Assembly: GCA_021186555.1 (NCBI GenBank)
Contig: JAJKFL010000039.1
Location: forward strand, 35,692,733-35,756,732
Source: Reticulitermes speratus
Taxonomy: Eukaryota > Arthropoda > Insecta > Blattodea > Rhinotermitidae
Direction of reading: 5' to 3'
DNA: 64,000 nucleotides
The translations under genes were made by a program, and so were the position numbers. This document shows positions 1 to 11,038 of this stretch, in pieces; within the stretch, counting starts at the first letter, position 1; each line of letters opens with the position of its first letter. Under the pieces are notes generated by a model. The model was not told the DNA's origin, made no database searches, and saw only the letters and a list, made by a program, of their open reading frames with translations.

Positions 1-864
1 TGCGAATAAATGGACACCTATGGGTTTCTGTTATGCACAGGGTACAAAGAAAGCATAACAACAAAATCATTGCATTAAAACAACCATACGCCTCGGTTCA
101 TAGCAAATGGGAATACGCATAATCCTTTCTTTGTGATACGCCAATGTTAGCAACACGCTTCAAAGTGACATTGTAGTGCGTCATGGACTGAAATAGAAAC
201 GTATAAAAAGGAACTTCGGCAATTCATGCCTGCCATCTACGAATAATGTAGAAATATTCTTTACATATTGAATTTCCCTCGAGGAAAGCCTCAGTTTCTT
301 CTCTTCAAACTCGTACGTCATAGGATGAATCGAGGCTTGATCACAATCGAGCAGTAGAAGTCAAAGAGACAAGTAGAGATTTCTGCTGAGATGCATTTGA
401 CATATGAGCTCTGAAAGCAGGTATCTTGTTACAATCTTGGGTGACGAAACCAGACAGCAAAATGTTGTTAACCCACATCTTAAGTAGGGAAGAGTTTGCC
501 TTCCCATCAACCCTTGTCACATCGCCCAATCGTCATTAGCAGGTTCATCCTCGTTGGACTTCGCCTGATGAAATGATTTTTTTTTTACCAACATTTAACC
601 ATCAAACTCAACTATAATTGCAAAAAAACCACAATCACAGTTACGTGTTTCGGAAGTATCTATTTTATTGAATTCTTCAATCGGACCCAACAAGTCTTTT
701 AACACACGTTTTATTGGCAACAAGTTTCGGCTCATAAAAGAGCCATAACAAACACTGTAAGCTGGAAACTCCATACGTTGTAGGTAGATGTCCCTCTTTA
801 CATCAGCGAATACATTTCAAATGTATATAACAATTAGAAATAGTATATATTATATAATATATAT
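1..864. other. No gene; AT-rich non-coding DNA
   Basis: I see no gene or clear repeat here. Near 640-760 there are two weak relics of the PLE-like motif on the minus strand (a GAAAC preceded by a short stem), too decayed to call separately. It ends in a short (AT) run into which SINE-E inserted. Confidence 0.5.
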
Positions 865-1069
865 AAAGGTAAAGCAATCCCATTACAGGCCTGGACAGGC
901 CCTGAGGGGTCCAGGAGGTTGAGGCTCCCAGATTTGTAGACAATCGGCACATGAAGGTGGTAAGGTTGTCAGCCCTACGCACCGGCCGCCTTTACCCCCC
1001 AGGAAATATTCCTGGTACTCATTTCTGTTAGAGGCTGAGTCGACCCCAGGGCCATAGTGCGACCGAAAC
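865..1069 (-). mobile_element. SINE-E, 5'-truncated copy
   Basis: Matches the body of the complete SINE-E at 24992-25298. On the plus strand it begins with the tail block AAAGGTAAAGCAATCCCATT and stops at the block that reads CGGTCGCA on the element's own strand, so the whole tRNA-like head is missing. Both sides are TATATA repeats, so any target-site duplication is hidden. Loss of the 5' end is the usual result of incomplete reverse transcription. Confidence 0.8.
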
Positions 1070-1167
1070 TATATATATATATATATAGCTAAGTAAAATG
1101 TTAAAATAAAGTAAATACAATATATACTTATGATCGATACGCCAAGGGGGATGTCTTACATTAAAAT

Positions 1168-1200
1168 TACGTGTTTCGGCTTGAATCAGGCCACTTTCAG
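1168..1200 (-). ncRNA. Degenerate PLE-type hammerhead-like motif
   Basis: On the minus strand the order is CTGAAAG, a GGC/GCC stem, then GAAACACGTAA. The first core block departs from CUGANGA at two positions, so cleavage is unlikely. It is included because it keeps the same order and spacing as the better copies, such as 2121-2155. Confidence 0.35.
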
Positions 1201-1480
1201 GCTCCTCACATCATACAAAGATAAACTATATGCCTTATTTGCTTGTCAAATTGAAATCTCAGTTTGAAACACGTCGCACACGATATGTTTACAGACTAAG
1301 TTTAAAGCAACGTGTTAAAATACATATAATTAAGTTGAGGAAATATTGTCATAAAGCAAATCTGTCAGTTTGAATAAGCAGGCCACACCTGCAGTTATCA
1401 TTTGCGTCAGCTTTATCTTACAGCAGTTTGAAACTACACAACGATACGTACGTGACAGTACAACTAGCATAGTACAGTCC

Positions 1481-1600
1481 TAAGAGTAGTGGGTTCGAAT
1501 CTCTCCGGGGGGAATGACAATTTGTCCGAATTTCTCATTCTGTCCTGTACTGTGTACAAATGCAAAGGTCGTGTGAAGCTATAGCCCTCCAAAAAAACAA
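1481..1600 (+). mobile_element. Possible tRNA-derived fragment with a B box
   Basis: GTGGGTTCGAATCTC matches a pol III B box, but there is no A box upstream and the sequence downstream does not match any other SINE in the window. It may be a worn SINE of a family otherwise absent here. Confidence 0.25.
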
Positions 1601-2120
1601 ACAAACAAACAAACTATGGTGTTAACTAAGGGAGGAGCCATGCGCGAACCGCAGGTCGACTTCCTTCAGTTCTTTTAGCCACTGCTGCCTCCTGAACGCA
1701 TCGCTGGACTGTGTCGCGGAAGCCTTATAACTAGAGCTGTGCTTACGTTAACGGATTTACCGTCTTGGTTGAAAACCTAGACGCAGTCATACGATGCGCT
1801 TTTGCTGCAAGTGGCAATATGTCCTTTGGGGGGGGGGGGGGGGAATGGTTGGACGGCGTTCGAACTCACAGTCGTGTGAGCTGAAGACATTTGTGCCTCT
1901 GGAGGGGGGAATCACTTTGGTGCGGCCTCCGTGACTCGGCGAAGGGGAGGGAGGGTTTGAAGCTGACAAACCATGCCTTAATAAACATTTCGAAGTCCTC
2001 AAAAATAGGAGACAAAGACAGATATTTGTCTAGCACCCCAAAGCATCAAGTAGTAAGGAAAATTAAACCGTTCATTCATGACAACAAATGCACTATATAC
2101 AAATACAGTCTTATATCGCT

Positions 2121-2155
2121 GCTACATGTTTCGACGTCATTTACGCCATCCTCAG
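2121..2155 (-). ncRNA. PLE-type minimal hammerhead-like motif
   Basis: Minus strand, in order: intact CTGAGGA core, one extra base, helix II GGCGT/ACGTC (five pairs counting one G-U), intact GAAAC, then ACATGTA. Helix III is only the self-complementary ACATGT, so a dimer is expected. Helix I is plausible: 4 of 5 pairs between the bases after the cleavage site and those before the core. It lies in a PLE-like repeat (about 2085-2200) starting ACAACAAATGCACTA. Confidence 0.6.
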
Positions 2156-3079
2156 GGAGCTTGTATATGTCAAAGGTGCATTTGTTGGTGTCATGAGTGA
2201 ACAATTTAATTCAATCAAAACGTACAGGATAAATAATGTCAAAATGGTAAGGAAAATACCAACCCCCGAACGGAACATCAAAAATCCCACCTTATAAGTT
2301 GAATTTCCCACACTGTCAAAAGTGATTTAAATGTAGATTCTGTACTGAATTTATTAAGACTGCTGCCTGAAACAAAAAGCCATAAAGATCCTTCGGCTCA
2401 TGGCATAATGTAATAAATGCAGAATTATTTTTAACTTAATTAAAACCGGCACTTGGAGCAGAAGTTTCAAATGACAAACAAACAGCTGTGACTTTCTAAT
2501 TAAATGAATCACCAACATTTAATTCAGTTCAAAAATCAACTCTTGAGCTCCACTAATTGAAACGAAGGGGAATTCTAAAGACAACAGTCGCAAAGCGACT
2601 GTGTATAATCAAACTGGAGTACACACAATTCTCTTAGGCCGTATTTGCTGTACCACAAATACCTGAAATTGCATCAGATTCTTTGTTATTTTTGAATTAG
2701 AATGGGCGGGAACTCTCCAAGGGCTATTTACGTCAAGCTGCCCCACAAACAATGCTGACAGGCATCGTAATCAATACACCAAATCTGGTGGGTTATACCT
2801 GGGTGGAATGTTCGATCAGGGATGACCCTGGACAAACGATACGAGACTTGAAAACAGACCACGCCTGTACAGCACACTGTCAAAACTATCTCAGGAATCG
2901 GAAACTTGCAGGGCCACTTCAGTTTGGACTAAACAGACTTTCCAAACGGGTCTTTTTTCAATTTTTAGTCCGCATTTCTTCCACGTTTTCTTACAGCAGA
3001 CACTGAAGTACCCTTGAAAGACCTAACCGACACAATCGTAAATGCTACTGTTGTAGGACAGTTAAACAAGATATTAATA

Positions 3080-3264
3080 CAGTCGAACTCGCTTATGACG
3101 TCATGAAAGGGACTGAATATCTTGTGTCTTTATAAACGAGTGTCGTTATAACCGAGGAGTATAATGTTACGGTTAACAGTGACAAACTAATCGGTACCAA
3201 AGTATATATGACACTATAGACGAGGTGTCGCATAAACCGATGTCGTTATAAGCGGGTTCGACTG
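3080..3264. mobile_element. Tc1/mariner-like MITE with TA duplication
   Basis: The two ends are inverted repeats of about 25 bp: the left starts CAGTCGAACTCGCTTATGACG and the right, reversed, starts CAGTCGAACCCGCTTATAACG. The element lies between two TA dinucleotides (3078-3079 and 3265-3266), as expected for the Tc1/mariner superfamily. There is no coding capacity, so it must have been moved by another element's transposase. The 185 bp length fits a MITE. Confidence 0.75.
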
Positions 3265-3286
3265 TATGTAACAAAGTATATCTTCG

Positions 3287-3447
3287 CTCTTCTGGGACAT
3301 CATGCGGCGTTGATTGAGACTGCTTGACCCTTGAAGATGGGAAAGATAGGTCGGCCCGAAACGCCTATAACTACTAATCAACGCTCCGTAACATCCCAGA
3401 AGAGCGGAGATCTCATTTACACCGCGGCGAAATCTTGAAATCACGCA
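3287..3447. mobile_element. Foldback PLE-like repeat with hammerhead-like core
   Basis: The outer arms (CGCTCTTCTGGGA near 3292 and TCCCAGAAGAGCG near 3394) are inverted. The centre carries TTGAAGA, a GGG/CCC stem and CCGAAACGCC on the plus strand. The right end matches the right ends of 19536-19735 and 43412-43662 (GCGGCGAAATCTTGAAATCA-like). The core C3 is changed to T, so it is probably inactive. Confidence 0.55.
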
Positions 3448-3449
3448 TA

Positions 3450-4640
3450 TTTAACAAGTTAGGAAATTAATGCACAGTATAATTCGGGCGCACTGCTTTT
3501 TTTTAAGTTGTATCGAAGAATTGAAGGGAAGAGTGTATTGCGCAAAAAATGTGTGTTTTGTCTAACAACTCTTCTTCCGAATGCTGTGCGCTCTGGTGGA
3601 TATATAGAGAGTTACGCAAGTGTTACGTTCCACAAGTGCGTAAAAATGTGTCAAGACCAGCCATCAAAGCGCCCGTCATTCTTCACAGATTTTAACCAAA
3701 ATTTGAACAGGTGAATACAATTCAGACAGAATCCTCTAGATCAGATAGCGAAGCATATTACCGCGTATGTCTCTGATTAAAAAACGCAGCCATTCCATTA
3801 CAGAACTGTTAATTGAAAAGTGGATTGAATTTAATTGTGCAAGTATAATACATATATACACATTTCAATCAACTAATGACCATTTTAACTTTTTCAAACT
3901 TTTAGCTTTCCATATTTTTATATTTGCACACGCACCAGTGGTTTGTTGAAATATGCAGTGTTGTAGCCCTATACGTTTCTCTTTTTAAGTACTCGAAGCT
4001 CGCTGACGAGGGTCCAAGTGGGGCCAAAATATATAGAAGATAAATTATAGACAATTATGGGTTTCTCCCTAAAAAAAAGTCTTAATTTATGTGGTCCTTT
4101 ATATCAGATTATAAAAATGAGTTGTAGCTCTCCAGTTTCTCCATTCCTACAGACACACGGAAGGTCAGATGGACTTTATCAAGTTCTCTGCGATATGCCA
4201 CCGCAGCCAAACGGGTGAGATCTATATTGCATTTCCTTGTAGAGTATAGTCTACACTACTCTTTTTTTTTTCTACAGTATTGAGTCTAGATATTACTTTT
4301 CCTTGCACAGTATAGTCTCGAAATTCGTCAGCCTCAGTGTTAGGGATTTCGACGTTTCGGGACTGGTTCGGACGAATCGGGATGAGACAACGTGGCTGGC
4401 GAGTCGGCTTCCCCACTTTTCTACAATTGAAGATATCACTCGCAGCTCAGTCAAGCTCTGTCTTTCATTAAGTAATGAGTTCTTGAAACGACGACAACGT
4501 TGTCTCCAGCTACTTCAAACAACAATACCTCCGCGAGTTCCTTCATTTGCAACCGACTGCCAATAAATTTGTGGCGAGGATGACCTACCGCCTACCTTTA
4601 CGGAACGAGACACGCCCCTTCCGTCAGGTAACGTGTTTGA
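3450..4640. other. No gene recognised
   Basis: Short open frames here have no recognisable domain and no splice context I can defend. At 4228-4320 there is a loosely repeated block (TTCCTTGYAGAGTATAGTCT-like, twice) around a T-run. Near 4345 a CGACGTTTCGGGAC block may be a worn piece of the foldback family. Confidence 0.4.
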
Positions 4641-4659
4641 TACTTCCAAAGGCGTTTGT

Positions 4660-5185
4660 GTGGGCCGGGATAGCTCAGTCGGTATAGCGACTTGCTACGG
4701 CTGGAAGGTCCGGGATCGAATCCAGCCGATCCCAGTGGCCGTGCGGTCTAAGGCGTGGCCTTCGGCCGCTCGCTACTAGATCGTGGGTCGAATCCCACCG
4801 GGGCATGGATGTTTGGTTGTGTTAGATGTATGGACGATAGCATGAAACATAAGGTGACATGCAGGACAAAAGGACTTCAACAGTACAAACGGATCAAAGG
4901 AAAAACCCAGGAATTAATAAAAAAAAAAAAAATAAAAAAAAATAATAAAAAAAAAAAATCCAGGTGGAGGCGAGATTTTCAGCACCAGTCCAGACCGGGC
5001 CTGGGGCCCACCCAGCCTCCTGTACAATGGATACGGGTCATTCCCGGGGGTAAAGCGGCCGGGGCGTGGAGTTAACCACCCACCCCCAACTAGCGTCAAG
5101 GTTAAGGAAAGAGTAGAGCTATACCTACTTCCCATCTGGGGCATTCATGTCCTGTTCTAGGGTGAACTTTACCTTTACCTTTACC
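4660..5185 (+). mobile_element. SINE-B with an A2 SINE nested in its B box
   Basis: The tRNA-Lys-like head begins GGGCCGGGATAGCTCAGTCGG and the body ends in ACTTTACCTTTACC. The whole is flanked by a perfect 15-bp target-site duplication, TCCAAAGGCGTTTGT (4645-4659 and 5186-5200), which fixes its borders. The head is split at the B box by the poly(A)-tailed element at 4725-4962. Outside that interruption it aligns with the SINE-B copies at 7649, 17403 and 49260. Confidence 0.9.
4725..4962 (+). mobile_element. A2 SINE inserted in a SINE-B B box
   Basis: The tRNA-Leu-like head (GGCCGTGCGGTCTAAGGCG, then GGTCGAATCCCACC) is followed by a body distinct from SINE-A (GATAGCATGAAACATAAGG) and an A-rich tail from about 4917. 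AATCCA occurs just before the element (4719-4724) and at the end of the A-tail (4957-4962), so the duplication lies inside the host's B box, between TCG and the bases after it. The host sequence resumes with GGTGGAGGCGAGATTTTC. Confidence 0.85.
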
Positions 5186-5200
5186 TCCAAAGGCGTTTGT

Positions 5201-5690
5201 ATTGTGTTGAAAATAAACTTTCAGTCCTTTTATGCTTTTTGAGGTTAGGACGTATTTTTATAACAGGTGTTTTCCAAAGTTCTTGGAAACAGAATTGGCG
5301 TTTTGCATCGGAAATGTATTCCGATATCCGTGACGGATTTATCGGACCTAATTAGTCACAAACACAGAGAATCTACTGTATTTCACTACATGCTTGCCGC
5401 TATAATGGAAGTATAAGGGTGCTGAAGAAAATGACACAATTAGCAGCCTCGTATCCTTTGCCCTTCATCAAATGCTTATTGAGGTAATCAAATCATCGGG
5501 TTGAGACAAGCCGGGTACAACGTCCTCACTGCACAAGTGTGCAAATATTTAACAGCCATTCATTATCATTAAATTTAATGTCACGATTTTCTATTAGAAA
5601 TGCCGTCTGTTTGCTGCATTACAGTGTACGCTTCGCATCTTTGTAGAGCATCTATTGCAAAGCTAACAACAGGAGAAAAAGATATGGATA
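5201..5690. other. No gene or repeat recognised
   Basis: Unique-looking non-coding sequence between two SINEs. I see no tandem repeat, long inverted repeat or open frame with a known domain. Confidence 0.4.
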
Positions 5691-5963
5691 AAGGAGTACC
5701 TGTCCACGCCATGAAGGCGTATAGGGGTGCAGAAGTGTAGCTCAGTTCATTCTTAATCTCAGCTCTAGACATAGATGATCAACTTCACGCCCCGGCCGCT
5801 TTACCCCCCGGGAAAAAGCCCCAGTATCTATTGAATTTGAGATTGGGTGGGCCCCAGAGCCGGTATGGATGTCTGGGAGGAAATAAAATCCCTTAACCCT
5901 GCCGGGATTCGAACCCCGACCCGTCCAACCCGTTAACTGTTCGCTATTCCGACTAAGCTGTAC
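5691..5963 (-). mobile_element. SINE-C, near full length
   Basis: On the minus strand it has a B box (GGGGTTCGAATCCCGGC), then a body running through a GGGCCCACCC-like block to a 3' end GGCGTGGACAGGTACTCC. The layout parallels SINE-B but with many differences, including a block near AGATTGGGTGGGCC on the plus strand. The A-box end is worn. Confidence 0.75.
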
Positions 5964-6266
5964 AGAAGAACGCTAAAAAAAAAGTATTGAACCATTAAAA
6001 TTTTTATTAAAATCGGGCATTTTGAACGAAGAACTAGACGTTTACACGTTTCTGCTCGCATCTCCCAAGTAACTCGCTAAACACTTAACGGAGCAAAATT
6101 TTCTCAGCAGAAGAGTTGTAGCATACAGAAGAATCTGACACACACATTATAATTAAATATCTGTATATATTTCACACGTAAATGACGATTTTTATGTAGT
6201 TTTTAATGCTTATATTTTGTTGTAAATTTTAACACCGTTTGTTTTATGGTATTTAATAACTTTCAC

Positions 6267-6692
6267 GTCGACCTCGGTGGACTAGTGGTTAGCGTGCTCG
6301 CCACTGACCCAAGGTTCGCGGGTTCGATCCCGACCGAGGTCGATGGATTTTTAAGGGTGATAAAGATCCGGAGCACAACTTCCTTCGGAGGGGAAGTAAA
6401 GCCGGCGGTCCCATGTCGTAGATTTACGGCATGTAAAAGAACCTTACGGGCATGAATAAAAATGTTGTGTAAGCCAAATTGCCTCCATTTCTCACCCAAG
6501 TCTCCTGACTGCCTGCCAGATGGCTCTGGCGGGCACATCAGGATCGATAGAAACAGTAGCGCGGCCAGTTGACCAGTCACCAACTGCCACGAATGCGCAC
6601 GACTTAGTAACCTCGAAAAGAGGAGGCAAGAGGAGGCCCGGGCCCATATAGGGCTGTTGAGCCATGGTTATTATTATTATTATTATTATTAT
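6267..6692 (+). mobile_element. SINE-G, full length
   Basis: The head starts TCGACCTCGGTGGACTAGTG and keeps a strong acceptor-like stem: TCGACCTCGGT pairs with ACCGAGGTCGA about 60 bases later. B box is GGGTTCGATCCCGACC. The body runs about 330 bp and ends in a (TTA)n tail. Other copies are at 41983, 47202 and 56320. No clean target-site duplication could be read. Confidence 0.85.
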
Positions 6693-7048
6693 ACCTTTCA
6701 TAAAAGAATATAAGACCTCTCAAGATGGCGGCTCAGCGAAACATGTAGGATCGCTGACTTCAAAAACAAACACAAATCGGCATCTTGTCCGTATCTATTC
6801 ATATCATCTATCCCACTACATACACAGTCACAATGTGCCATTAAAGCCCATACGGGTCAGTTGCGACTCCGAGACACTTTGACTAAAGTCTGCTGCGTGT
6901 GAAGTCAATGCTTGTGTAGGCCGACTAGAGCTAATGTCGCAATCGGAAGTAGTCCTTCTTATTTTTAGTTCACTTCACTTCACCCGTGATGTGTTTGTGA
7001 TGTAAAAAAGTGGGAAGTCACGTTCAAAATGCTCTCATTTTGCAAAAT

Positions 7049-7251
7049 CAGGGGTCTACAAACCGCAGGCCGCAGGCGATACTCAAAATTTCAAAATGCG
7101 GCTAGCAGCCATATTTATTTATATGCTACAAAAATTGCACAATAATTTAGGATGTTAGCTATACAACTCGGTGAATTTTATATGTATCGCCCCGCTAACC
7201 AGTCCGCAATAATGGCTTTGGACTTTTGCCAAACAACGTTGGACACTCCTG
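7049..7251. mobile_element. hAT-like MITE
   Basis: The left end CAGGGGTCTACAAAC and the reversed right end CAGGAGTGTCCAACG form short imperfect inverted repeats of the CAGGGGT type seen in hAT transposons. The flanks (TGCAAAAT and CTTTAAAT) share only AAAT, so the expected 8-bp duplication is decayed or absent. No transposase remains. Confidence 0.5.
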
Positions 7252-7648
7252 CTTTAAATAGTTTTACAGTATTTATAAGGGGATATTAACAGCTAGCATT
7301 CACGAATTAAAAATTTAGATCAAATTATTGAGTAAACGTGTAAATGTAGAAACTTGTCCAATTTCGGCACTGGAAACATAAGTGACTTACACGCTACCAA
7401 ACACCTCGCTCTGTGCCCTTTCGCACGGGTGGCTGGCTGGCTGTACTAAGAAGAGCCAAAGCCAAAGAAACAACTAAACAAAGGCGACAGAGCACAAAAT
7501 AAACAAAGGACTACACTCAACAAAGGCGAATGAGCACAAAGTGTAAAGACTCCACATGCAGCCAAGACTACCCTCCACGCCACTCTTCCAGAGGGAGCCG
7601 CTTTTGTTTCTCAAAGTAAACTCATGAATTAGCACGACTGTACTAACC

Positions 7649-7915
7649 GGGGGCGGGATAGCTCAGTCGGTATAGCGACTCGCTAGGGATAAAAGGCCCG
7701 GGATTCGAACCCCGGTGGGAACATGAGACTTTTCGCTATACCCGTCCAGACCGGCCCTGGGGCCCACCCAGCCTCCTGTACAATGGGTACCGGGTCTCTT
7801 TAACGGGGGGTAAAGCTGCCGGGGCGTGACTTTGACAAATCACCCTCATCTTGCGCCGAGGTTAAGAAAGAGTAGAGCTAAACTGCTACTCCCCCTCTGG
7901 GTCTTCTTGACATGT
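7649..7915 (+). mobile_element. SINE-B, near full length
   Basis: A box (GATAGCTCAGTCGGTATAGCG) and B box (GGATTCGAACCCCGG) are intact, followed by the body to CTCTGGGTCTTC. The 3' CTTTACC tail seen in other copies is missing, so it is slightly 3'-truncated or diverged. Confidence 0.85.
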
Positions 7916-8660
7916 TACGATATTTAGAATTACTGTACAATCTGTATGAATCCGGCTATAATATAATATATGTTGTGGATTGGCTGTACGTGATGGCCTA
8001 ATCCTATGTCGACGCCGTTTTAAGCTTACTGGTTGGATAAATTCAAAGTCGCTTTTCAGTAAAGGACAAAATGAGTCGTTTCTCCCCATAGCGCATTTGT
8101 TGCTGATACAGGAACGCGAATACTGCGACATTAAAGCGATTCGCTAACTCAATAATGTCCTACAATATTAATTAACTTTGCTTTATTATCGACAGTCAAC
8201 AGACGAGGCACACAGGGCGACTGTAATTCCGAGAAGTGACATACACGACGGACCGATGGCAGTAAGGAAGACTGAAACGCATTCTCTGGGAACACAAGGA
8301 CTTAAATTCATTAATATGTAACAAGAGGTGATTACATTAACAAGATACTTGAAGCATGCAGGAATGATCGTTACTGGTGTCTGAAACTTGAATTTAGCTT
8401 GAAATTCAAAATGGGCTCATACAACGAAGTTTACAGGTTCGTAAATGAGATGCTCTACATTATCCGTTAACACGTAACGACTGCATTCAACTCTAAGCCT
8501 TCTGCCTGCCGGTTTAATGTCCGTCTAATTTATTCGGCAGGAAACGTACAAACGGGACATTTTATACGAATGCCTACTGATGGACTCCGGTAATGACAGT
8601 AAATGTGACAATATAACGTATCTTACTTAAATCAACTACATTACTGTTAGAAAGTATTTT
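7916..8660. other. No gene recognised
   Basis: Non-coding sequence with no repeat family I can identify in this window. Confidence 0.4.
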
Positions 8661-8922
8661 TCCCCCCCCAATGGCGCAACAGCCCCTAGTGGGCCAGCGG
8701 CCTCCTCATTATCGAGGCTTCACGATCACACACTCAGACACAGTACACTCGGTAGGACTCCTCTGGACGAGGGACCAGCCCGTCGCAGAGACCTCTACCT
8801 GACAACACACAACACTCACAAGGATATACATCCATGCCCCAGGCGGGATTCGAACCCGCAATCCCAGCAAGCGAGCGGCCGCAGACCCACGCCTTTATAC
8901 CGCACGGTCACTGCGATCGGCC
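8661..8922 (-). mobile_element. SINE-A, full length
   Basis: Read on the minus strand: tRNA-Leu-like head with a B box GCGGGTTCGAATCCCGCC, then the CATGGATGTATAT start of the body, TCTCTGCGACGGGCTGG, and the tail GGGGCTGTTGCGCCATTGG with G residues. It is diverged in the A box (CAGTGACCGTGCGGTATAAAGG). Confidence 0.85.
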
Positions 8923-9915
8923 CATATCTCGTCTACACATACAGGAAATTTTTTCAGGAAACAGTCATCGATGTGCGACGTATGCACAATATTTAAATTT
9001 TTTTTACGGCTGTGCTCCTTACTGATATGCAAACTACAAACAGTGGCGGCCAATTATCGTAACATCACTTCCTTGCATTGTCCGTTATACATCACTTTGC
9101 ATCTTTCACCAAGCAGTGAAAGTAACGAGCCAGCAAAAAAAATAAATAAACAAAAAATAGTCTGTTGTCAATACCGTCATAATTATTTGTGTTTCGTCAG
9201 TGCTTTCTGGTGCGGTGATGTAATACAGGCTACGTATCTAATTCCTGAGTACCTTGTGTGGGCATGAAAAGAACGCGATGGTTATAAGCAAGCTGAAGGG
9301 ACATCTTAAACAAAGCACCCTTCCCTCCTTTAGGGGAACAAAATAAAAAAAAATCACATAAAGTTTATAATCTCATGAATAGAACTTGGAACAAGTGCAG
9401 GAAGCCATTTATAAAGTAGGTGAACTTATTGTAAAATCAAGAACGCCATACACGATAGGGCAATCATTATTAATGCCTGTCTGCCTGCCGGTATATAAAT
9501 GGTAAGATCGTCCTGAGTCTAGAAGCTGCCAACGAAATATTTAAACTTAAACTGTCAGCTGACACTCTGTCAGTCGCCGGGATTTTAATGTGAAGTCACA
9601 TCGAATTAGATTCAAAATGAAACAAATATTGTCAGCAAGAACTTCGCCCTTCAGATCGACAAGTCTATTGACATTGATGGTAACAGGTCTACTGCCATTA
9701 CTACTGCAACTAGAGGCAACAAGTCTACTGACATTAGTGGTAACGTCCAACTAATCGCCAGCGCTAGGCACATCCATCGAGGCACGATTACAAGTCACAT
9801 CTGCAATGAACCTAGGAGGACGAAGAAGGATAAATCTGGAGAAAACTGCATAATAAGATGCCTAATAATTTGTACTTTTTACAAAATTTATCATCTTCCT
9901 GTTCCCGAAAATGCC
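8923..9915. other. No gene recognised
   Basis: Non-coding sequence. Between 9640 and 9750 a loose repeat (ACAAGTCTAYTGACATTRRTGGTAAC, about two copies) occurs inside an otherwise unique stretch. Confidence 0.35.
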
Positions 9916-10110
9916 CACACCGGCTACGAGGCCCATCGAGTCCCCTATTCATTGGGTACCGGGGCTCCTTCCGAGGGTAAAGCAGCCGAAGCGTAAAGTT
10001 GACCGCTCACCTCCATCTAGTGCCGAGGTTAAGATTGAATGGAACCATAACTCCACTCCCCTTGGCTATATAACTTCATGTTGTGCACAAGGACAAATTT
10101 AACTTCATTT
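9916..10110 (+). mobile_element. SINE-C, 3' part only
   Basis: It starts in the ACCGGCT..GGCCCA block of the body and runs through the GGTAAAGC and CTAGTGCCGAGGTTAAG blocks to the 3' end. The tRNA-like head and about 70 bp of body are absent, a 5' truncation. Confidence 0.65.
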
Positions 10111-10257
10111 AACAGAATCATTACATAGAAAAGCTGAGATAGGCAGGGCTTGTGGCACGCACTGGGGCAGATTAATAAATGCATACACAAGTGTAGGCGA
10201 AAAATCTGAAAATAAAAAAGACCACTTGAAATAACTGACCTTGGTTTAAAAACAATA

Positions 10258-10445
10258 AAAGGTAAAGTTATACCTGTTCACGCCATGAAGGCAAATAGGA
10301 GGAGCAGAGGTACAGCTCCACTTATTTTTAACCTCGGCGCTAGAAGGTGGCGAGTTGTCAACATCACGCCCGGCCGCTTTACTTACGGGAAGGAAGCTGG
10401 TGCTTACTAAACAGGAGGTTGGGTAAGCCTCATAGAAGGTCTTGA
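10258..10445 (-). mobile_element. SINE-C, 5'-truncated
   Basis: The plus strand begins with the tail complement AAAGGTAAAGTTATACC and passes the CCTCGGCGCTAGAAGGTGG block. It ends near the CTATGAGGCTTACCC block (element strand), so the head is missing. Confidence 0.7.
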
Positions 10446-10508
10446 CAGGAGAATAGGCCTGTTTATATAGGCCTTAATAAAATAGGACGAGACCGACGAT
10501 TAGATTCC

Positions 10509-10635
10509 GCTGGCTCAGGACAGGGCCCAGTGGCGGGTTCTTCTAAACAAGGTAACGAACCTTCGAATTCCACAAAAAGTGGGAAATACTTTGACCAGCA
10601 AAACAACTATTAGCTTCTCAGGAAGCACTCTGCTC
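10509..10635 (+). pseudogene. LINE L3, 3' end fragment
   Basis: The order matches the 3' end of L3 at 59625: the coding block for WLR-G-GGFF (mutated, with stops), then a shared non-coding end like CCTTCGAATTCCACAAAAAGTG and GCTTCTCAGGAAGCACTCTGC. Only the last about 125 bp of the LINE is present. Confidence 0.6.
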
Positions 10636-10763
10636 TACAATCAAATGAGAGCAGAACACAACCGAAATGAAAAACAGTTTCTATAAAGAATACAGGTTTA
10701 AAGGAGCTCCGTATTTTTGGTCCCACGACGTACAACAAAATTACATTAGGAAATGCGATTAAG

Positions 10764-10806
10764 TTACCTTCCGCCACGCCCACAATGTGGACGTGGCGGA
10801 AGGTAA
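10764..10806. repeat. Short near-perfect hairpin
   Basis: Arms TTACCTTCCGCCACG and CGTGGCGGAAGGTAA are perfect 15-bp inverted repeats. Four more pairs (CCAC/GTGG) follow after one mismatch, with a 3-nt AAT loop. It could be a tiny MITE or a structured RNA, but nothing nearby decides. Confidence 0.7.
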
Positions 10807-11006
10807 AATTGTAAGTGTTAAGTAAACACGCGTATTCCTAGAATTAGAATCTGCATTGTGAGCTCACCCCCGGGGCTGTTGCCTTGGCTACGGTAGGTCA
10901 GACAGAGTTCAGTATCGAAGCATGTCTCTCGAAACTGATTGGATGGAGAACCATTCCGTCCGAGATGATTGGTCCGCGCAAAACGCGTCGAGGCGTGAGT
11001 AGTCCA

Positions 11007-11038
11007 GAAGAAGAAGAAGAAGAAGAGGAAGAAGAAGC
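11007..11038 (+). repeat. (GAA)n microsatellite
   Basis: Runs of GAA with one GAG interruption. In frame +3 it reads poly-Glu within a 10884-11150 open frame that has no other protein-like features. Confidence 0.8.

Noticed and set aside
4330-4385. Further hammerhead-like motif near CGACGTTTCGGGAC
   Set aside because: It has the GAAACGTCG block on the minus strand but neither a stem nor a CUGANGA-like block.
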